DNA of 64,000 nucleotides from an uncultured Aquimarina sp. (GCA_947496705.1 CANMDW010000004.1:62001-126000), one strand, 5' to 3'; shown: positions 9,387 through 19,015, counted from the first letter of the stretch. The notes: a model not told the origin generated them from the letters alone. Translations and numbers: made by a program.

Positions 9387-10208
9387 ATGGATACACTTGA
9401 AAAATCAGTAGCACGTAGAACAGATAATGGGTTGTTTGAGGATAAGTATATGTTGGATATTTCTCAGCTTACCAAAATCTATCCCACACCCAAAGGTGAT
9501 TATGTAGTATTAGATGATTTGGATCTAAAAATTAAGCACGAAGAGTTTGTTTCTATAATTGGCCATTCTGGCTGTGGTAAGTCTACGTTGCTTACTATGA
9601 TTGCCGGACTTAATCCTATTTCCGGGGGAACTATAGTGGTAAACAATCAAACGGTCAAAGGTCCCGGGCCTGATCGCGGCGTAATTTTTCAGTCACCAAG
9701 CCTCTTGCCCTGGATGACTGCTTATGAAAATGTAATGCTGGGTGTAAAACAGGTCTTTGGACATGGAACAAAGAAAGATAGAGATGATATTGTGAAATAT
9801 TACCTGGCCAAAGTAGGGCTGGAAGATGCAATGCATAAGAAAGCGAAAGAACTGTCTCAGGGAATGCAGCAACGCGTAGGAATCGCCAGGGCATTTGCAA
9901 TAAAACCTAAGGTATTGCTGTTGGATGAACCTTTTGGAATGTTGGATTCTTTGACCAGAGGAGAGTTACAGGATGTATTGATCGAGGTTTGGAACCAGGA
10001 AAAGATTACCGCAGTTATGATTACACATGATGTAGACGAATCCATATTTTTGGCAGATAGAGTGATTATGATGACCAGTGGCCCGAGAGCTAAAGTAGGC
10101 GATATTCTGGAAATTGATTTTGAACGTCCCCGTTTTAGAAAAGATGTGCTGGATCACCCGGATTACTATACATATCGTGAACACTTAATTAACTTTCTGG
10201 AGCATTGA
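9387..10208 (+). CDS. nrtD: Nitrate ABC transporter ATPase 2 (NrtD-like)
   Basis: A 273-residue ABC ATPase with Walker [10 protein letters not shown] (59-67), signature [15 protein letters not shown] (second residue of the usual LSGGQ core changed to Q at 158), Walker B VLLLDEP and a normal switch histidine H214 in ITHDVDES. It is the last gene of the importer operon. Together with the preceding ATPase it would make a heterodimer in which the composite site formed by ATPase 1's Walker motifs and this LSQGM signature has two departures from consensus, while the opposite site is canonical. Confidence 0.9.
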   Translation: MDTLEKSVARRTDNGLFEDKYMLDISQLTKIYPTPKGDYVVLDDLDLKIKHEEFVSIIGHSGCGKSTLLTMIAGLNPISGGTIVVNNQTVKGPGPDRGVIFQSPSLLPWMTAYENVMLGVKQVFGHGTKKDRDDIVKYYLAKVGLEDAMHKKAKELSQGMQQRVGIARAFAIKPKVLLLDEPFGMLDSLTRGELQDVLIEVWNQEKITAVMITHDVDESIFLADRVIMMTSGPRAKVGDILEIDFERPRFRKDVLDHPDYYTYREHLINFLEH

Positions 10209-10241
10209 TTTTGTTTTTCTTAGATCACCTTGTTAAGTACA

Positions 10242-10401
10242 TAGTGTATGGTCGGAAATATATCACTGAACTCATTTGAACTTTTACTTTTTGCGCTATT
10301 TTTATTTGCTTTTTATCACCTGATGCTAAGGCATCTGCGTCAAAAAAGAAAATCAAAAATAATTCAAATTATAAAAACCACCTATTTCCGACCAGACACT
10401 A
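10242..10401. mobile_element. MITE-like element, family 1, copy A
   Basis: 160 bp bounded by 19-bp inverted ends (TAGTGTATGGTCGGAAATA at 10242-10260; the complement with one mismatch at 10383-10401). No coding capacity. The reverse complement of the interior (including GACGCAGATGCCTTAGCAT) recurs at 61829-61985 in opposite orientation. It occupies most of the 367-bp space between the importer operon and the nitrate reductase gene. No clear target-site duplication beyond a possible TA. Confidence 0.75.
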
Positions 10402-10537
10402 AATGAGTTCTATATAAAATGAACTGCCTGTAGTTGCAAAATCGTTTTTTAACCCCCTATATTTTATGGAGTTCATAATTTTTTAAGCGATACTGTAAAA
10501 AGAGGTTTTGAAGTTATGGCGCATATGAGTTAATGTA

Positions 10538-10545
10538 TAGTTTTG
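10538..10545 (+). promoter_or_regulatory. Possible -7 element of the nitrate reductase gene
   Basis: TAGTTTTG matches TAnnTTTG, 31 bp upstream of the start at 10576. No -33 TTTG at normal spacing and no AAGTA-N4-TACTT palindrome is present, so the gene may also depend on read-through from nrtABCD across the MITE. Confidence 0.35.
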
Positions 10546-10575
10546 AAATAAAAAATAGAGATTAGAATATAACTT

Positions 10576-13500
10576 ATGTCGGTATTAAAATCTTATAAAA
10601 CAACCTGTTCGTATTGTGGCGTTGGCTGTGGCATTATTGCAAAAAAAGATGCGAACGGTGTTATTATGGTAGAAGGAGATCCGGATCACCCGGTTAATCG
10701 TGGAATGCTGTGCTCAAAAGGAATGAATCTACATCACGTAGTACAAGACAAAAGTGACCGAATCTTGTATCCTGAAATGCGATGGAGTAGAGGACACGAA
10801 CGACAAAGAGTATCTTGGGATCAGGCATTAGACAGAACATCGGCAGTTTTTAATACGATGATCAAAAAATATGGCCCAGATAGTGTAGGTTTCTACGTGT
10901 CTGGACAATGCCTTACCGAAGAATATTATCTGGTTAATAAATTGACCAAGGGCTTTATAGGAACCAATAATATTGATACGAATTCCCGCTTGTGTATGAG
11001 TTCTGCAGTAGTAGGATATAAGCAGGCGTTAGGAGCCGATTGCGTTCCTATTGCTTATGAAGATATAGAACTCGCAGATTGTTTTATGATTGCCGGAGCA
11101 AACCCTGCCTGGTGTCATCCTATTTTGTATCGAAGAATCGAAGCGCAGAAAGAAAAAAATCCTAATATCAAGGTTATCGTAGTGGATCCTCGTAGAACGT
11201 CGTCCTGTGATATTGCCGATTTACATTTGCAGATTCTTCCGGGAACAGATGTGGTGCTCTATAATGCAATTGCAAGAAGATTGGTTGACAGGAAAAAAGT
11301 AGATAAGAGTTTCATTGTTAATCATACAGATAATTTCAAAGCGTTAAAAGAATCTTTACAATCCACTTCTTTAGCCGAGGCAGCAAAAATTTGTGGAATC
11401 ACCGTTGCCGATATTAAAAAAGCAGCCTCTTATATTGCAGATGCCAAAGGATTTATTACCCTTTGGGCAATGGGTTTAAATCAAAGCTCTATCGGAGTGA
11501 ACAAAAACAACGCATTGTTGAATCTATCATTGCTCACAGGGCATATTGGCAAACCTGGATCTGGGCCATTTTCATTAACAGGGCAACCCAATGCAATGGG
11601 TGGTAGAGAAGTAGGGGGGATGGCCAATCTGCTGGCAGCACATAGAGATTTGGCTAATGCTGAGCATCGAAGAGAAGTGGCAAATTTTTGGGGTGGAAAA
11701 GAAATTTCTCCAAAACCGGGGCTTACTGCTACCGAAATGTTTGATGCTTTGGAGACCGGTAAATTAAAAGCAGTTTGGATTATTTGTACAAATCCATTGG
11801 TTAGTCTTCCTAATGCAAATAAAGTAGAAAAAGCATTAAAAAATGCAAAATTTGTCGTGGTACAAGACATATCGCATAGATCTGAAACTACAGAATATGC
11901 CGATGTATTACTTCCGGCTGCGGGATGGGCAGAAAAAGAAGGCACCATGACCAATAGCGAACGCCGTATCACGTATCTCAATAAAGTTATTGATGCACCA
12001 GGTGAGGCATTGCCTGATGCAGAAATCCTTTGGATGTTTGCCAGAAAAATGGGCTATCGAGGGTTTGATTATAACTCAGTAGAGGAAATATACAAAGAAC
12101 ACTGTACGCTAACCAAAGGGACAAATATTGATATTTCAGGACTTAACTACACTCGTCTTAAAACGGAAGGAAGTTTTCAATGGCCCGTACCAGAAAATAC
12201 CCATTTGGGGACCTCCCGATTATTTGAAGATAAAAAATTTTATACCGATACCGGAAATGCAAAATTTATTGTGCCAAGGTTTAGCAAACCTACCTCAGAA
12301 TTACTTACTGAAAAACATCCACTCATTCTAACCACTGGCAGGGTTCGGGATCAATGGCATACCAGGACAAAAACGGGTTCAGTAAACAGATTGCTTACGC
12401 ACATCCCATATCCGTTTCTGGAAATAAATCAGGTAGATGCCTTTTTAAGAAAACTAAAGGATGGCGATATTGCAGTTATAGAAAGCAAACGAGGTAAAGT
12501 ACAGGTAAAAGTTAAAGTTAGCGATACCATCAATAAAGGAGTTGTTTTTCTTCCCATGCATTGGGGAAAAGTATTAGGGAATGATTATGGAAGAGCAAAT
12601 AATCTCACGACAAGTATTATTGATCCGGTTTCTAAGGAACCAGATTTTAAATACGCTGCAGTGCAGGTTTCCAAATATGTAAAACCGAAACAGAAGATCT
12701 GTATTATTGGAGCCGGCACCGCTGCATATCGTTTTATTCAAACCTATCGCGAGCATAATGCAGAAGATGAAATTGTAGTATTTTCCAAAGAACCCTATCC
12801 TTTCTATAACAGAGTTTTACTTCCTGAATATGTAAGTGAAGAACTACAATGGGAACAACTGCAGAAGATGCGCGAAGGAAGCATGGAGTCTCTTAATGTA
12901 ACACTTTCGACAAGCAACCCTATCGAAGAGATTAATAGAGAAGAAAAATATATTGTAGATAGTAAAGGCGAAAAGCATACTTATGATGTGATTTTAATGG
13001 CTACGGGTAGTCGCGCTTTTGTACCAAAAGAGGTTCCTATTCATTTACCAGGAAGATTTACAATGCGTGATCGTGGTGATGCAGATAAATTAAAAGCATA
13101 TCTCAATCAAACAGGCTTGCCAGAAAACGAACAACATGTTACTATAGTGGGAGGCGGACTGCTAGGACTAGAGTTAGCCGCAGCACTTCGCAAAAAAGAT
13201 GTGAAAATCACTATTGTACAGCGCGGTAATCGGTTAATGGAGCGTCAATTAGATATTGTCGCAAGTCGTTTATTGGCAGAAGATGTACGCGAAAAAGGAA
13301 TTCAGATTCATTTTGATAACGAAGTAGATACCGTTTTTAATCAGGATACTGGTGATTTACTTGTAAATCTGAAATCAGGAAAATCATTTACGTGTAATGC
13401 TGTGGTATACTCAATAGGTACTATTCCTAATATCGATTTAGCAAAAAAGATTGGAATAAACTGTAGACGTGGGATTTTGGTAAATCAATATTTGCAATCT

Positions 13501-14097
13501 AATGATCCTAACATATTTGCAGTTGGAGAAATTGCAGAATTCGAAGGAAATTTATTTGGTATTACTGCCGCCGCAGAACAACAAGCAGATATAGTAGCCA
13601 AGTATTTGTTAGGAGATTTCAGTGCGATATACAGAGGCTCAGTTTTTATGAATATTCTTAAGTTTGAAGACTTGGATCTTTGTAGTATTGGTAATATTGA
13701 TATACCCGTAAATAATCATTTATTTGAAGAGGTTGTATTTATGGATGTCCGTAAGCGTTTTTATAAAAAATGTATAGTAAAAGATGATAGATTGGTAGGA
13801 GCAATTTTGATGGGAGATAAGAAAGAATTTGCAGATTTTAAACGTCTGATTGAAGAAAAGATTGAATTGTCTGAGAAACGTGAGGAATTGTTAAGGTCTT
13901 CACAACCCGATGTGCCGGTTTTAGGAAAGCTTATCTGTTCATGTAGTGAGGTTGGAGAGGGAAATCTGGAAGAAGTTATCAAATTCGGATGTGAAGATTT
14001 TTCAGAGCTTTGTGCTAGAACCGGAGCAGGATTAGGATGTGGCAGCTGCAAACCTGAAGTAAAAGAAGTATTAAATAATGTCTTGCAATTAACGTAG
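10576..14097 (+). CDS. Assimilatory nitrate reductase fused to FAD/NAD oxidoreductase and BFD [2Fe-2S] domain
   Basis: A 1173-residue cytoplasmic enzyme reducing nitrate to nitrite. N-terminal half: molybdopterin oxidoreductase with 4Fe-4S cysteines C11, C14, C18 and C46 and probable Mo ligand C140 in NSRLCMSSA, plus the dinucleotide-binding domain (about 580-690, TTGRVRDQWHTRTKTG). C-terminal half: a pyridine-nucleotide-disulfide-type FAD/NAD module (KICIIGAGTAAYRF near 694; VGGGLLGLELAAAL near 858) and a BFD-type [2Fe-2S] domain from about 1121 (CSCSEVGEG...CGSCKPEV). This joins, in one chain, the catalytic subunit (NasA/NasC/NarB type) and the electron-transfer subunit (NasB/NasC type) that are separate in Klebsiella and Bacillus. 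NAD(P)H is the inferred donor. The rubredoxin-ending protein starts 2 bp after the stop. Confidence 0.93.
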   Translation: MSVLKSYKTTCSYCGVGCGIIAKKDANGVIMVEGDPDHPVNRGMLCSKGMNLHHVVQDKSDRILYPEMRWSRGHERQRVSWDQALDRTSAVFNTMIKKYGPDSVGFYVSGQCLTEEYYLVNKLTKGFIGTNNIDTNSRLCMSSAVVGYKQALGADCVPIAYEDIELADCFMIAGANPAWCHPILYRRIEAQKEKNPNIKVIVVDPRRTSSCDIADLHLQILPGTDVVLYNAIARRLVDRKKVDKSFIVNHTDNFKALKESLQSTSLAEAAKICGITVADIKKAASYIADAKGFITLWAMGLNQSSIGVNKNNALLNLSLLTGHIGKPGSGPFSLTGQPNAMGGREVGGMANLLAAHRDLANAEHRREVANFWGGKEISPKPGLTATEMFDALETGKLKAVWIICTNPLVSLPNANKVEKALKNAKFVVVQDISHRSETTEYADVLLPAAGWAEKEGTMTNSERRITYLNKVIDAPGEALPDAEILWMFARKMGYRGFDYNSVEEIYKEHCTLTKGTNIDISGLNYTRLKTEGSFQWPVPENTHLGTSRLFEDKKFYTDTGNAKFIVPRFSKPTSELLTEKHPLILTTGRVRDQWHTRTKTGSVNRLLTHIPYPFLEINQVDAFLRKLKDGDIAVIESKRGKVQVKVKVSDTINKGVVFLPMHWGKVLGNDYGRANNLTTSIIDPVSKEPDFKYAAVQVSKYVKPKQKICIIGAGTAAYRFIQTYREHNAEDEIVVFSKEPYPFYNRVLLPEYVSEELQWEQLQKMREGSMESLNVTLSTSNPIEEINREEKYIVDSKGEKHTYDVILMATGSRAFVPKEVPIHLPGRFTMRDRGDADKLKAYLNQTGLPENEQHVTIVGGGLLGLELAAALRKKDVKITIVQRGNRLMERQLDIVASRLLAEDVREKGIQIHFDNEVDTVFNQDTGDLLVNLKSGKSFTCNAVVYSIGTIPNIDLAKKIGINCRRGILVNQYLQSNDPNIFAVGEIAEFEGNLFGITAAAEQQADIVAKYLLGDFSAIYRGSVFMNILKFEDLDLCSIGNIDIPVNNHLFEEVVFMDVRKRFYKKCIVKDDRLVGAILMGDKKEFADFKRLIEEKIELSEKREELLRSSQPDVPVLGKLICSCSEVGEGNLEEVIKFGCEDFSELCARTGAGLGCGSCKPEVKEVLNNVLQLT

Positions 14098-14099
14098 TC

Positions 14100-15542
14100 A
14101 TGAAAATAGTCCAGCCACTGCATAGAGTTGATATTAAAGGAGGGGTGTTGTCACCGATCGAATTGCAACGCATCATCGAATATGCGCAGGATCTGGGGTT
14201 AGATTCATTTCATTTTGGATCCAGACAAGATATTATTTTTCCATTACACGATAATGAAGGGAATTTACTTACAAAGCATGATTCTTTTGATGCATCTTTT
14301 TTTACTTCAGAAAAACAGCAAAACATAAGTTGTTCTTATGTGTCGATCGATATTTTTAACGCTACAGTATGGTTAAGGGGTACTACCTATTTGTATATAT
14401 TAGAGGATTTTCGATATGAACCAAAACTAAAGATCAATATAACAGATCCAGAACAACAGATGGTTTCTTTATTTTCGGGAGATCTTAATTTTATAGCTTC
14501 TTCACATGAAGATTATTGGTACCTGTTTCTGAAATTACCCGGTTGGGATGAGGTGTATTATCCGGTGCTTATTTATACCTGGGATATTGCAAAAGTGGCA
14601 GAAGCTATCGAAAATTCATTTGAAAAATGTGACGATGTGGATGAACTTTTTCAATTGTTAAATGAACGTTTGGATACTAATAATCGCATCATCGAAAAAC
14701 CACTTCAGGTTACTTTTAACCCTTTTCCGTATTATGAGGGGATGAATAAGATGGGGGGCAACCAGTATTGGTTGGGGTTGTATTGGCGAAATAATCAATA
14801 TGACTTAAAATTTCTCAAAACACTTTGTGAATTTTGTGTAGAACATCGAATAGGTAAAATATGCTTGACTCCCTGGAAATCTTTTATTTTAAAAGGGATT
14901 CCTAAAGAAAGCAAATTGGCGCTGGAAAAATTACTCGGGCAGTTTGGGATCAACGTGCGTCATTCTGCTCTAGAATTAAACTGGCATTTACCGGTAAATA
15001 ATAAAAAGGCATTAGACCTGAAAAAGTTTTTGGTCATGAACTTTGACCAAAATGACATAAGCACCTATGGTTTGACTTTTGGAATTACGACTAGTCAAAA
15101 CAAAAAAAGATACTTCACTTCTGTGATGATAGAGGAAAATAAAACACCAGAAGTCATTCAGGATTTTGTTGTAAGATCAACATACAATGTGCTTTATGCT
15201 AAAAATTTTAATCCTAATACCCGACAGTATGTTGTGTATGCACAAGATATTGATCAAATGGACTTACCCGGAATATTACTAGAACTAACCAAAACCTATT
15301 TTCAAGACTTAGGAACCCAAGAGAAAGATCCAATCTCTGGCTTTGCAACAAAAAAAGAGGTTGTTGAGATAGAGGTTTATCAATGTAACGATTGTCAAAC
15401 TGTCTATGATCCATCTATAGGGGATGTTATTTTTAATATTCCTGCAGGAATAGAATTTGATGACCTGCCTGCAAATTACTGCTGCCCTTTATGTGAAAAT
15501 CCTAAGATTGATTTTGATAAGATTACGCTTGAAGTAGTGTAA
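14100..15542 (+). CDS. Sulfite/nitrite-reductase-like protein with C-terminal rubredoxin
   Basis: A 480-residue protein following nitrate reductase with a 2-bp gap. The N-terminal 60 residues (KGGVLSPIELQRIIEYAQD...SRQDIIF) look like the ferredoxin-like half domain of nitrite and sulfite reductases, and a second similar region follows near 255-330. The cysteine pattern C-x5-C plus C-x3-C needed for a siroheme/4Fe-4S centre is not present, so it is probably not itself a siroheme enzyme. The C-terminus (about 425-475) is rubredoxin: CNDC near 428, NIPAGIEFDDLP, and CPLC near 461. An electron carrier or assembly role for the neighbouring nitrate reductase is inferred from position. Annotators usually call such proteins rubredoxin. 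Confidence 0.8.
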   Translation: MKIVQPLHRVDIKGGVLSPIELQRIIEYAQDLGLDSFHFGSRQDIIFPLHDNEGNLLTKHDSFDASFFTSEKQQNISCSYVSIDIFNATVWLRGTTYLYILEDFRYEPKLKINITDPEQQMVSLFSGDLNFIASSHEDYWYLFLKLPGWDEVYYPVLIYTWDIAKVAEAIENSFEKCDDVDELFQLLNERLDTNNRIIEKPLQVTFNPFPYYEGMNKMGGNQYWLGLYWRNNQYDLKFLKTLCEFCVEHRIGKICLTPWKSFILKGIPKESKLALEKLLGQFGINVRHSALELNWHLPVNNKKALDLKKFLVMNFDQNDISTYGLTFGITTSQNKKRYFTSVMIEENKTPEVIQDFVVRSTYNVLYAKNFNPNTRQYVVYAQDIDQMDLPGILLELTKTYFQDLGTQEKDPISGFATKKEVVEIEVYQCNDCQTVYDPSIGDVIFNIPAGIEFDDLPANYCCPLCENPKIDFDKITLEVV

Positions 15543-15866
15543 TGCCATTTGTTATTTGAATTGTCTGTAAGAAAATTAAAAGATAAATACATGGTGCATT
15601 GCCATTAAAAAAATAGATTTTTTAAATTCTGAATTATCAAATCATCAATTTACCTTAACTAATTTTTAGTAAAATATAAATATTTATAGCATACCCTATT
15701 TTAATAGGGGTTGATATATGTATATTGATAGTTTATACATAGATTTGGTATTAATTATAGAGGGTAATTTTTTACATGTAATTATTTTTTAGTTGTTTAC
15801 CTTCTATTTTTTTGGATAGAATTTTTAATAATAATGTTTTTTAAACATAAATAGTAACCAAAATTT
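15543..15866. other. AT-rich spacer without recognised features
   Basis: 324 bp of strongly AT-rich sequence after the rubredoxin gene. I see no gene, no strong hairpin followed by T residues and no copy of the nitrate-locus palindrome. Confidence 0.5.
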
Positions 15867-16202
15867 ATGCTTATGAATTTAGATGAAGTAATATTGGCGT
15901 CAATCGCAGAGTTTTTGGATGTAGAAGTACATAGAGATACAGAAACTTTGGATTTAGCATCCAAAATAGAGATCGTTCAAAAAAGAATAGCAGATAAGGT
16001 AAAAAACAATCCAAATGCTTCTTTTGGCACAAACGGTTTTAAAAATTTTGAATATGAGATGTTTTTTAGCAGCAATCCCAATGATATGATTAAGATTGAT
16101 GGTTGGGTACCTATAGAAACCAAAAAAATAGGTAAAGCCGAAAAGATCTCAGAATTTATTGAAATAGGGTTGTTAAGAAAAATCGAATACAATTACAGCT
16201 AA
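15867..16202 (+). CDS. Small protein of unknown function
   Basis: 111 residues, no signal peptide and no membrane segment. The N-terminal half is helical in character (LDEVILASIAEFLDVEV, LASKIEIVQKRIADKV); the middle holds NGFKNFEYEMFFSSNPNDMIKIDGW. I do not recognise a family. A second in-frame methionine (15873) is an alternative start. It ends exactly where the TetR remnant begins in another frame, so the two could be pieces of one disturbed locus. The gene could be a real small protein or debris. Confidence 0.4.
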   Translation: MLMNLDEVILASIAEFLDVEVHRDTETLDLASKIEIVQKRIADKVKNNPNASFGTNGFKNFEYEMFFSSNPNDMIKIDGWVPIETKKIGKAEKISEFIEIGLLRKIEYNYS

Positions 16203-16399
16203 CAAACATTAGTTATCAGTTGTTTAATGATCACTTAAAGTTAGGCGTAGAAAGAGGAGAAACAATTTCTGGTAAAGATCTGGAAGCTATAGCTTCTTTT
16301 TTATTCACATTCAACAATGGATTAAAAGTAATGCTCAAAGCGGGGTTCATTAAGAGAAGAATTAAAAAATGCCGCGAACATCGCTTTATCTATTCTTGA
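16202..16399 (+). pseudogene. C-terminal remnant of a TetR-family regulator
   Basis: An open frame without a start codon encodes about 65 residues including NDHLKLGVERGETISGKD and LEAIASFLFTFNNGLKVMLKAG, the typical last two helices of TetR/AcrR regulators (ligand-domain end, often followed by GL-x-V-x-x-K). No DNA-binding N-terminal half is found upstream. It ends with tga at 16397-16399. It is most simply a decayed or truncated gene. Confidence 0.6.
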
Positions 16400-16411
16400 T
16401 TAAGAAATAGT

Positions 16412-16924
16412 TTACCAGTGAAAATCTCTATCCCTTACTTCTACGTGTTCTGGAACAAAAGTGTCTACAAAAGTACTTTTGCCCGAAAATTGCTTATGCC
16501 TGAATTGAATTTTTATGGTGTCTTCATGAAGCTGTAGGATTTTCAAGAACTTATGGTTTGAATCAATGTTCATGAGTTCAGGAAGCTGATCACTAGTTAG
16601 TTTTATATAGGAGTTTCCTTTTTCTGCTTTAATAATTTGCCAAGTACCAATAAGAGAAGCTCCACAGTTTTCTTGTTCACCATTATTGTCTTTAACAATC
16701 ATATCGGGTTGATAAGTCACTCTATAGGAAAGAAAGCATCCTCTCATATTCATTCGTGTTCCGTTGTTGTATCTCCATGCTAGTTTCCATGTTTTACCAG
16801 ATGTTCCCGCTATTAGTTCAATAGCATTTTCTGGCAATAGGTAGGGGGCTTTATTAACTTTTGAACAAGAAATTGTACTCATGGTAAAGAAGACCAAGAA
16901 GAGTTTACAGTGTTGTATTTTCAT
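16412..16924 (-). CDS. Lipocalin-like lipoprotein
   Basis: 170 residues with a lipoprotein signal (STISCSK, cysteine 20). The body, LIAGTSGKTWKLAWRYNNGTRM... followed by several short beta strands with GTWQIIKAEKGNSYIKLTS, resembles small lipocalin-like or DUF4-type lipoproteins common in Bacteroidota, in which a strand reports W-K-L or G-T-W at the barrel start. No catalytic residues are evident. Likely anchored in the inner or outer membrane, ligand unknown. It stands alone, convergent with the TetR remnant. Confidence 0.6.
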   Translation of the reverse strand: MKIQHCKLFLVFFTMSTISCSKVNKAPYLLPENAIELIAGTSGKTWKLAWRYNNGTRMNMRGCFLSYRVTYQPDMIVKDNNGEQENCGASLIGTWQIIKAEKGNSYIKLTSDQLPELMNIDSNHKFLKILQLHEDTIKIQFRHKQFSGKSTFVDTFVPEHVEVRDRDFHW

Positions 16925-16972
16925 AGTAATTGATTAGATTTTTTTAATGATCAAAAAATATACCTTATAGTG

Positions 16973-17045
16973 AACTCATCCTGAGTAATGCTTTTGCCTG
17001 CAAAAGCCATACTTTTCGGTTTAAAACCACTACTCAGGATGAGTT
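16973..17045. mobile_element. MITE-like element, family 2, short copy
   Basis: 73 bp with 23-bp inverted ends beginning AACTCATCCTGAGTA (two mismatches between ends). It matches the two ends of the longer element at 40343-40523 in reverse orientation, including TTTTGCCTGCAAAA next to one end and ACTTTTCGG next to the other, and looks like an internal-deletion derivative. It lies upstream of the lipocalin-like gene. Confidence 0.7.
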
Positions 17046-17201
17046 AGGTATCAAATATATTCTAATTGTTAATAGTTCTGTGTAAAAGTATTCGGGATAT
17101 GCTCTCGGGATACCTCTTTAAAATTTATTTTTGAAACCATAGATTAGTAACTTTTTTAATAGGTAAGTGTATTAAACATAGTTGCAATAGCTAATTATTA
17201 T

Positions 17202-17390
17202 ATGACTGAATATGTGCTTTTAACTGATGATCAAAGTTATTTTGTTGAATATCTTATTGGAGAATTGGTGCTATCCAATAGTATTAGCGAAGCTATGAAG
17301 TTTGATGACGAACATATCGCTTTAAAATTTAAGCAAATGTTACATAATTCCTGTAAACTCACTACTAGCGTGAATACATATATTGGGTGA
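17202..17390 (+). CDS. Small protein of unknown function
   Basis: 62 residues, acidic, without signal or membrane segments: MTEYVLLTDDQSYFVEYL near the start and EAMKFDDEHIALKFKQML after it. The amino-acid composition and regular alternation of strand and helix look like a real folded small protein, but I do not recognise a family. Isolated between a MITE-like element and the convergent S41 protease gene. Confidence 0.5.
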   Translation: MTEYVLLTDDQSYFVEYLIGELVLSNSISEAMKFDDEHIALKFKQMLHNSCKLTTSVNTYIG

Positions 17391-17424
17391 TTTTAGATCA
17401 AAAACACCTCCTTTTGCGATTTGC

Positions 17425-18897
17425 TTATCCTCTTATTAATTTTAATATATAATCTAGTTGAACATCTTTGCCTTTAATGAGGTCTTCTACAGAAAGCATA
17501 ATATGTTTATCTGGAGGTACTCCCGATCCTTTAGGAATGGTTTTATCTTCTGTATAATTATCTATTTTTTCCATAGACATTATCATAACAATCTTTGAAT
17601 TAGGAAATTCATAATACACCGGAAATTCACCATTAAAGAAATGGTACCCTCCACCGGTTTCTTCTCCAATTAAGGTGATATTGGGATCATTTTTTGCATT
17701 TAAGGCAAAGGTAGAGCCGGCAGAAAAAGTAGTACCACTTATGAGGACGTAGACTTTTCCGTTAAATCTGTTTTTATCAGGAACCATAATAGCTTGCATA
17801 TCATCAAAAGTGAGTTTCCATCCATCGTATATAGGATGGTTTTTGAACTTGTCGGTTAGAAATTGTTTTTCATTCAGAAAGGTCCTGGTAACATGCTCTC
17901 GTTCAGGAACAGTAAGCGTAGCAACATATTCGCTTGTTATTTGCCTGAATGTATTGTTGGTAATAAATGAAAACAGATGCACTGCATTTGGTCGAAAACC
18001 TCCATCGTTATTACGCACATCTACGATGAGGTGACGAATTTTTTTCTTGTTGATTTCTTTAAAGATTTTTATCAGTTTTGATTTGAATATCCTTATATCA
18101 CCCCCAAATGAGTTCACTACCAATATTGCGGTATTTAACCCTTCTTTGTAATAAACAAAGGGATCCTTATTACCTATATAGCTATTAAAAAAATCAAAAC
18201 CATTTTCCTGTTTATGATATTTTGCGAAGTAGGAGTTACGTCTGGTGTTTCTTAGTTTTACTTTTACAAAGGATTCTGCTTCTAGTGTGGTTATTTTTTC
18301 TTCGCCATCTGGTGTGATATAAGTGATATTAAATTGTCTTTCGATTCCATATTCATAGGCATAAAACAACCCGAATTTCAACTCAATATCTCTATATTTT
18401 TTAGTTAAATTATATCCATCGGCAGGAGCATATTTTTTTAACTTTTCTAGTATTTTAACAACTTTTCTCCCGTTTATCTGATGGATCTTTGAGCCTGTCG
18501 GAATCCCAAAATCATCGGTGTCAGTATATAGTTCGGTATTGATTATTTTTAAAATTAAAGGAAAATAATACTGATTGGTTTTTATGGTATTGGGAGCAAA
18601 AAGCAAAAGATGACCATCTTTTATTGTGTTTGTGATTTGAAGCATTTTTTTATAAGCTTCTATGTCAGAAAATTCATTGGTAAATGATTCCTTGGTAGTT
18701 GTAAAAAGATAATCCAGTGAGTCTTTATCAATATACTCATAAATACTTGGATGCCCTTTTTTTAAGATATTTTCAAAAATCCTGAAGTCTTCACTAATCG
18801 CAAGAGAGTCTATACGCTTTTGAGCCGAAAGCGTGTAGATAATAGTTATCCAAAAAAGTATGCCCAGTCGTGTTTTCTGCACTATATAATTCTGCAA
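17425..18897 (-). CDS. S41-family peptidase (tail-specific protease fold)
   Basis: 490 residues with an N-terminal hydrophobic signal (about 8-26). An N-terminal helical region (about 30-110) is followed by a short PDZ-like part (DDFGIPTGSKIHQINGRKVV near 125-150) and the S41 protease core: LIVDVRNNDGGF near 290 and the nucleophile segment ISGTTFSAGSTFALNA near 390 with ETGGG after it. The serine in FSAGS is the expected catalytic residue. In Bacteroidota such proteins are periplasmic or surface peptidases of unclear substrate. Transcribed alone. Confidence 0.85.
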   Translation of the reverse strand: MQNYIVQKTRLGILFWITIIYTLSAQKRIDSLAISEDFRIFENILKKGHPSIYEYIDKDSLDYLFTTTKESFTNEFSDIEAYKKMLQITNTIKDGHLLLFAPNTIKTNQYYFPLILKIINTELYTDTDDFGIPTGSKIHQINGRKVVKILEKLKKYAPADGYNLTKKYRDIELKFGLFYAYEYGIERQFNITYITPDGEEKITTLEAESFVKVKLRNTRRNSYFAKYHKQENGFDFFNSYIGNKDPFVYYKEGLNTAILVVNSFGGDIRIFKSKLIKIFKEINKKKIRHLIVDVRNNDGGFRPNAVHLFSFITNNTFRQITSEYVATLTVPEREHVTRTFLNEKQFLTDKFKNHPIYDGWKLTFDDMQAIMVPDKNRFNGKVYVLISGTTFSAGSTFALNAKNDPNITLIGEETGGGYHFFNGEFPVYYEFPNSKIVMIMSMEKIDNYTEDKTIPKGSGVPPDKHIMLSVEDLIKGKDVQLDYILKLIRG

Positions 18898-19015
18898 TCC
18901 GATATTTTTATAATATGACTTATTTGAATTGGCTGTTGTTGCAATTCACTTGTTTTCCTGGATGTAAATGTAATAAAATTGTAGTATGAATTTGGATGAT
19001 ACCATTAATTTGAAT

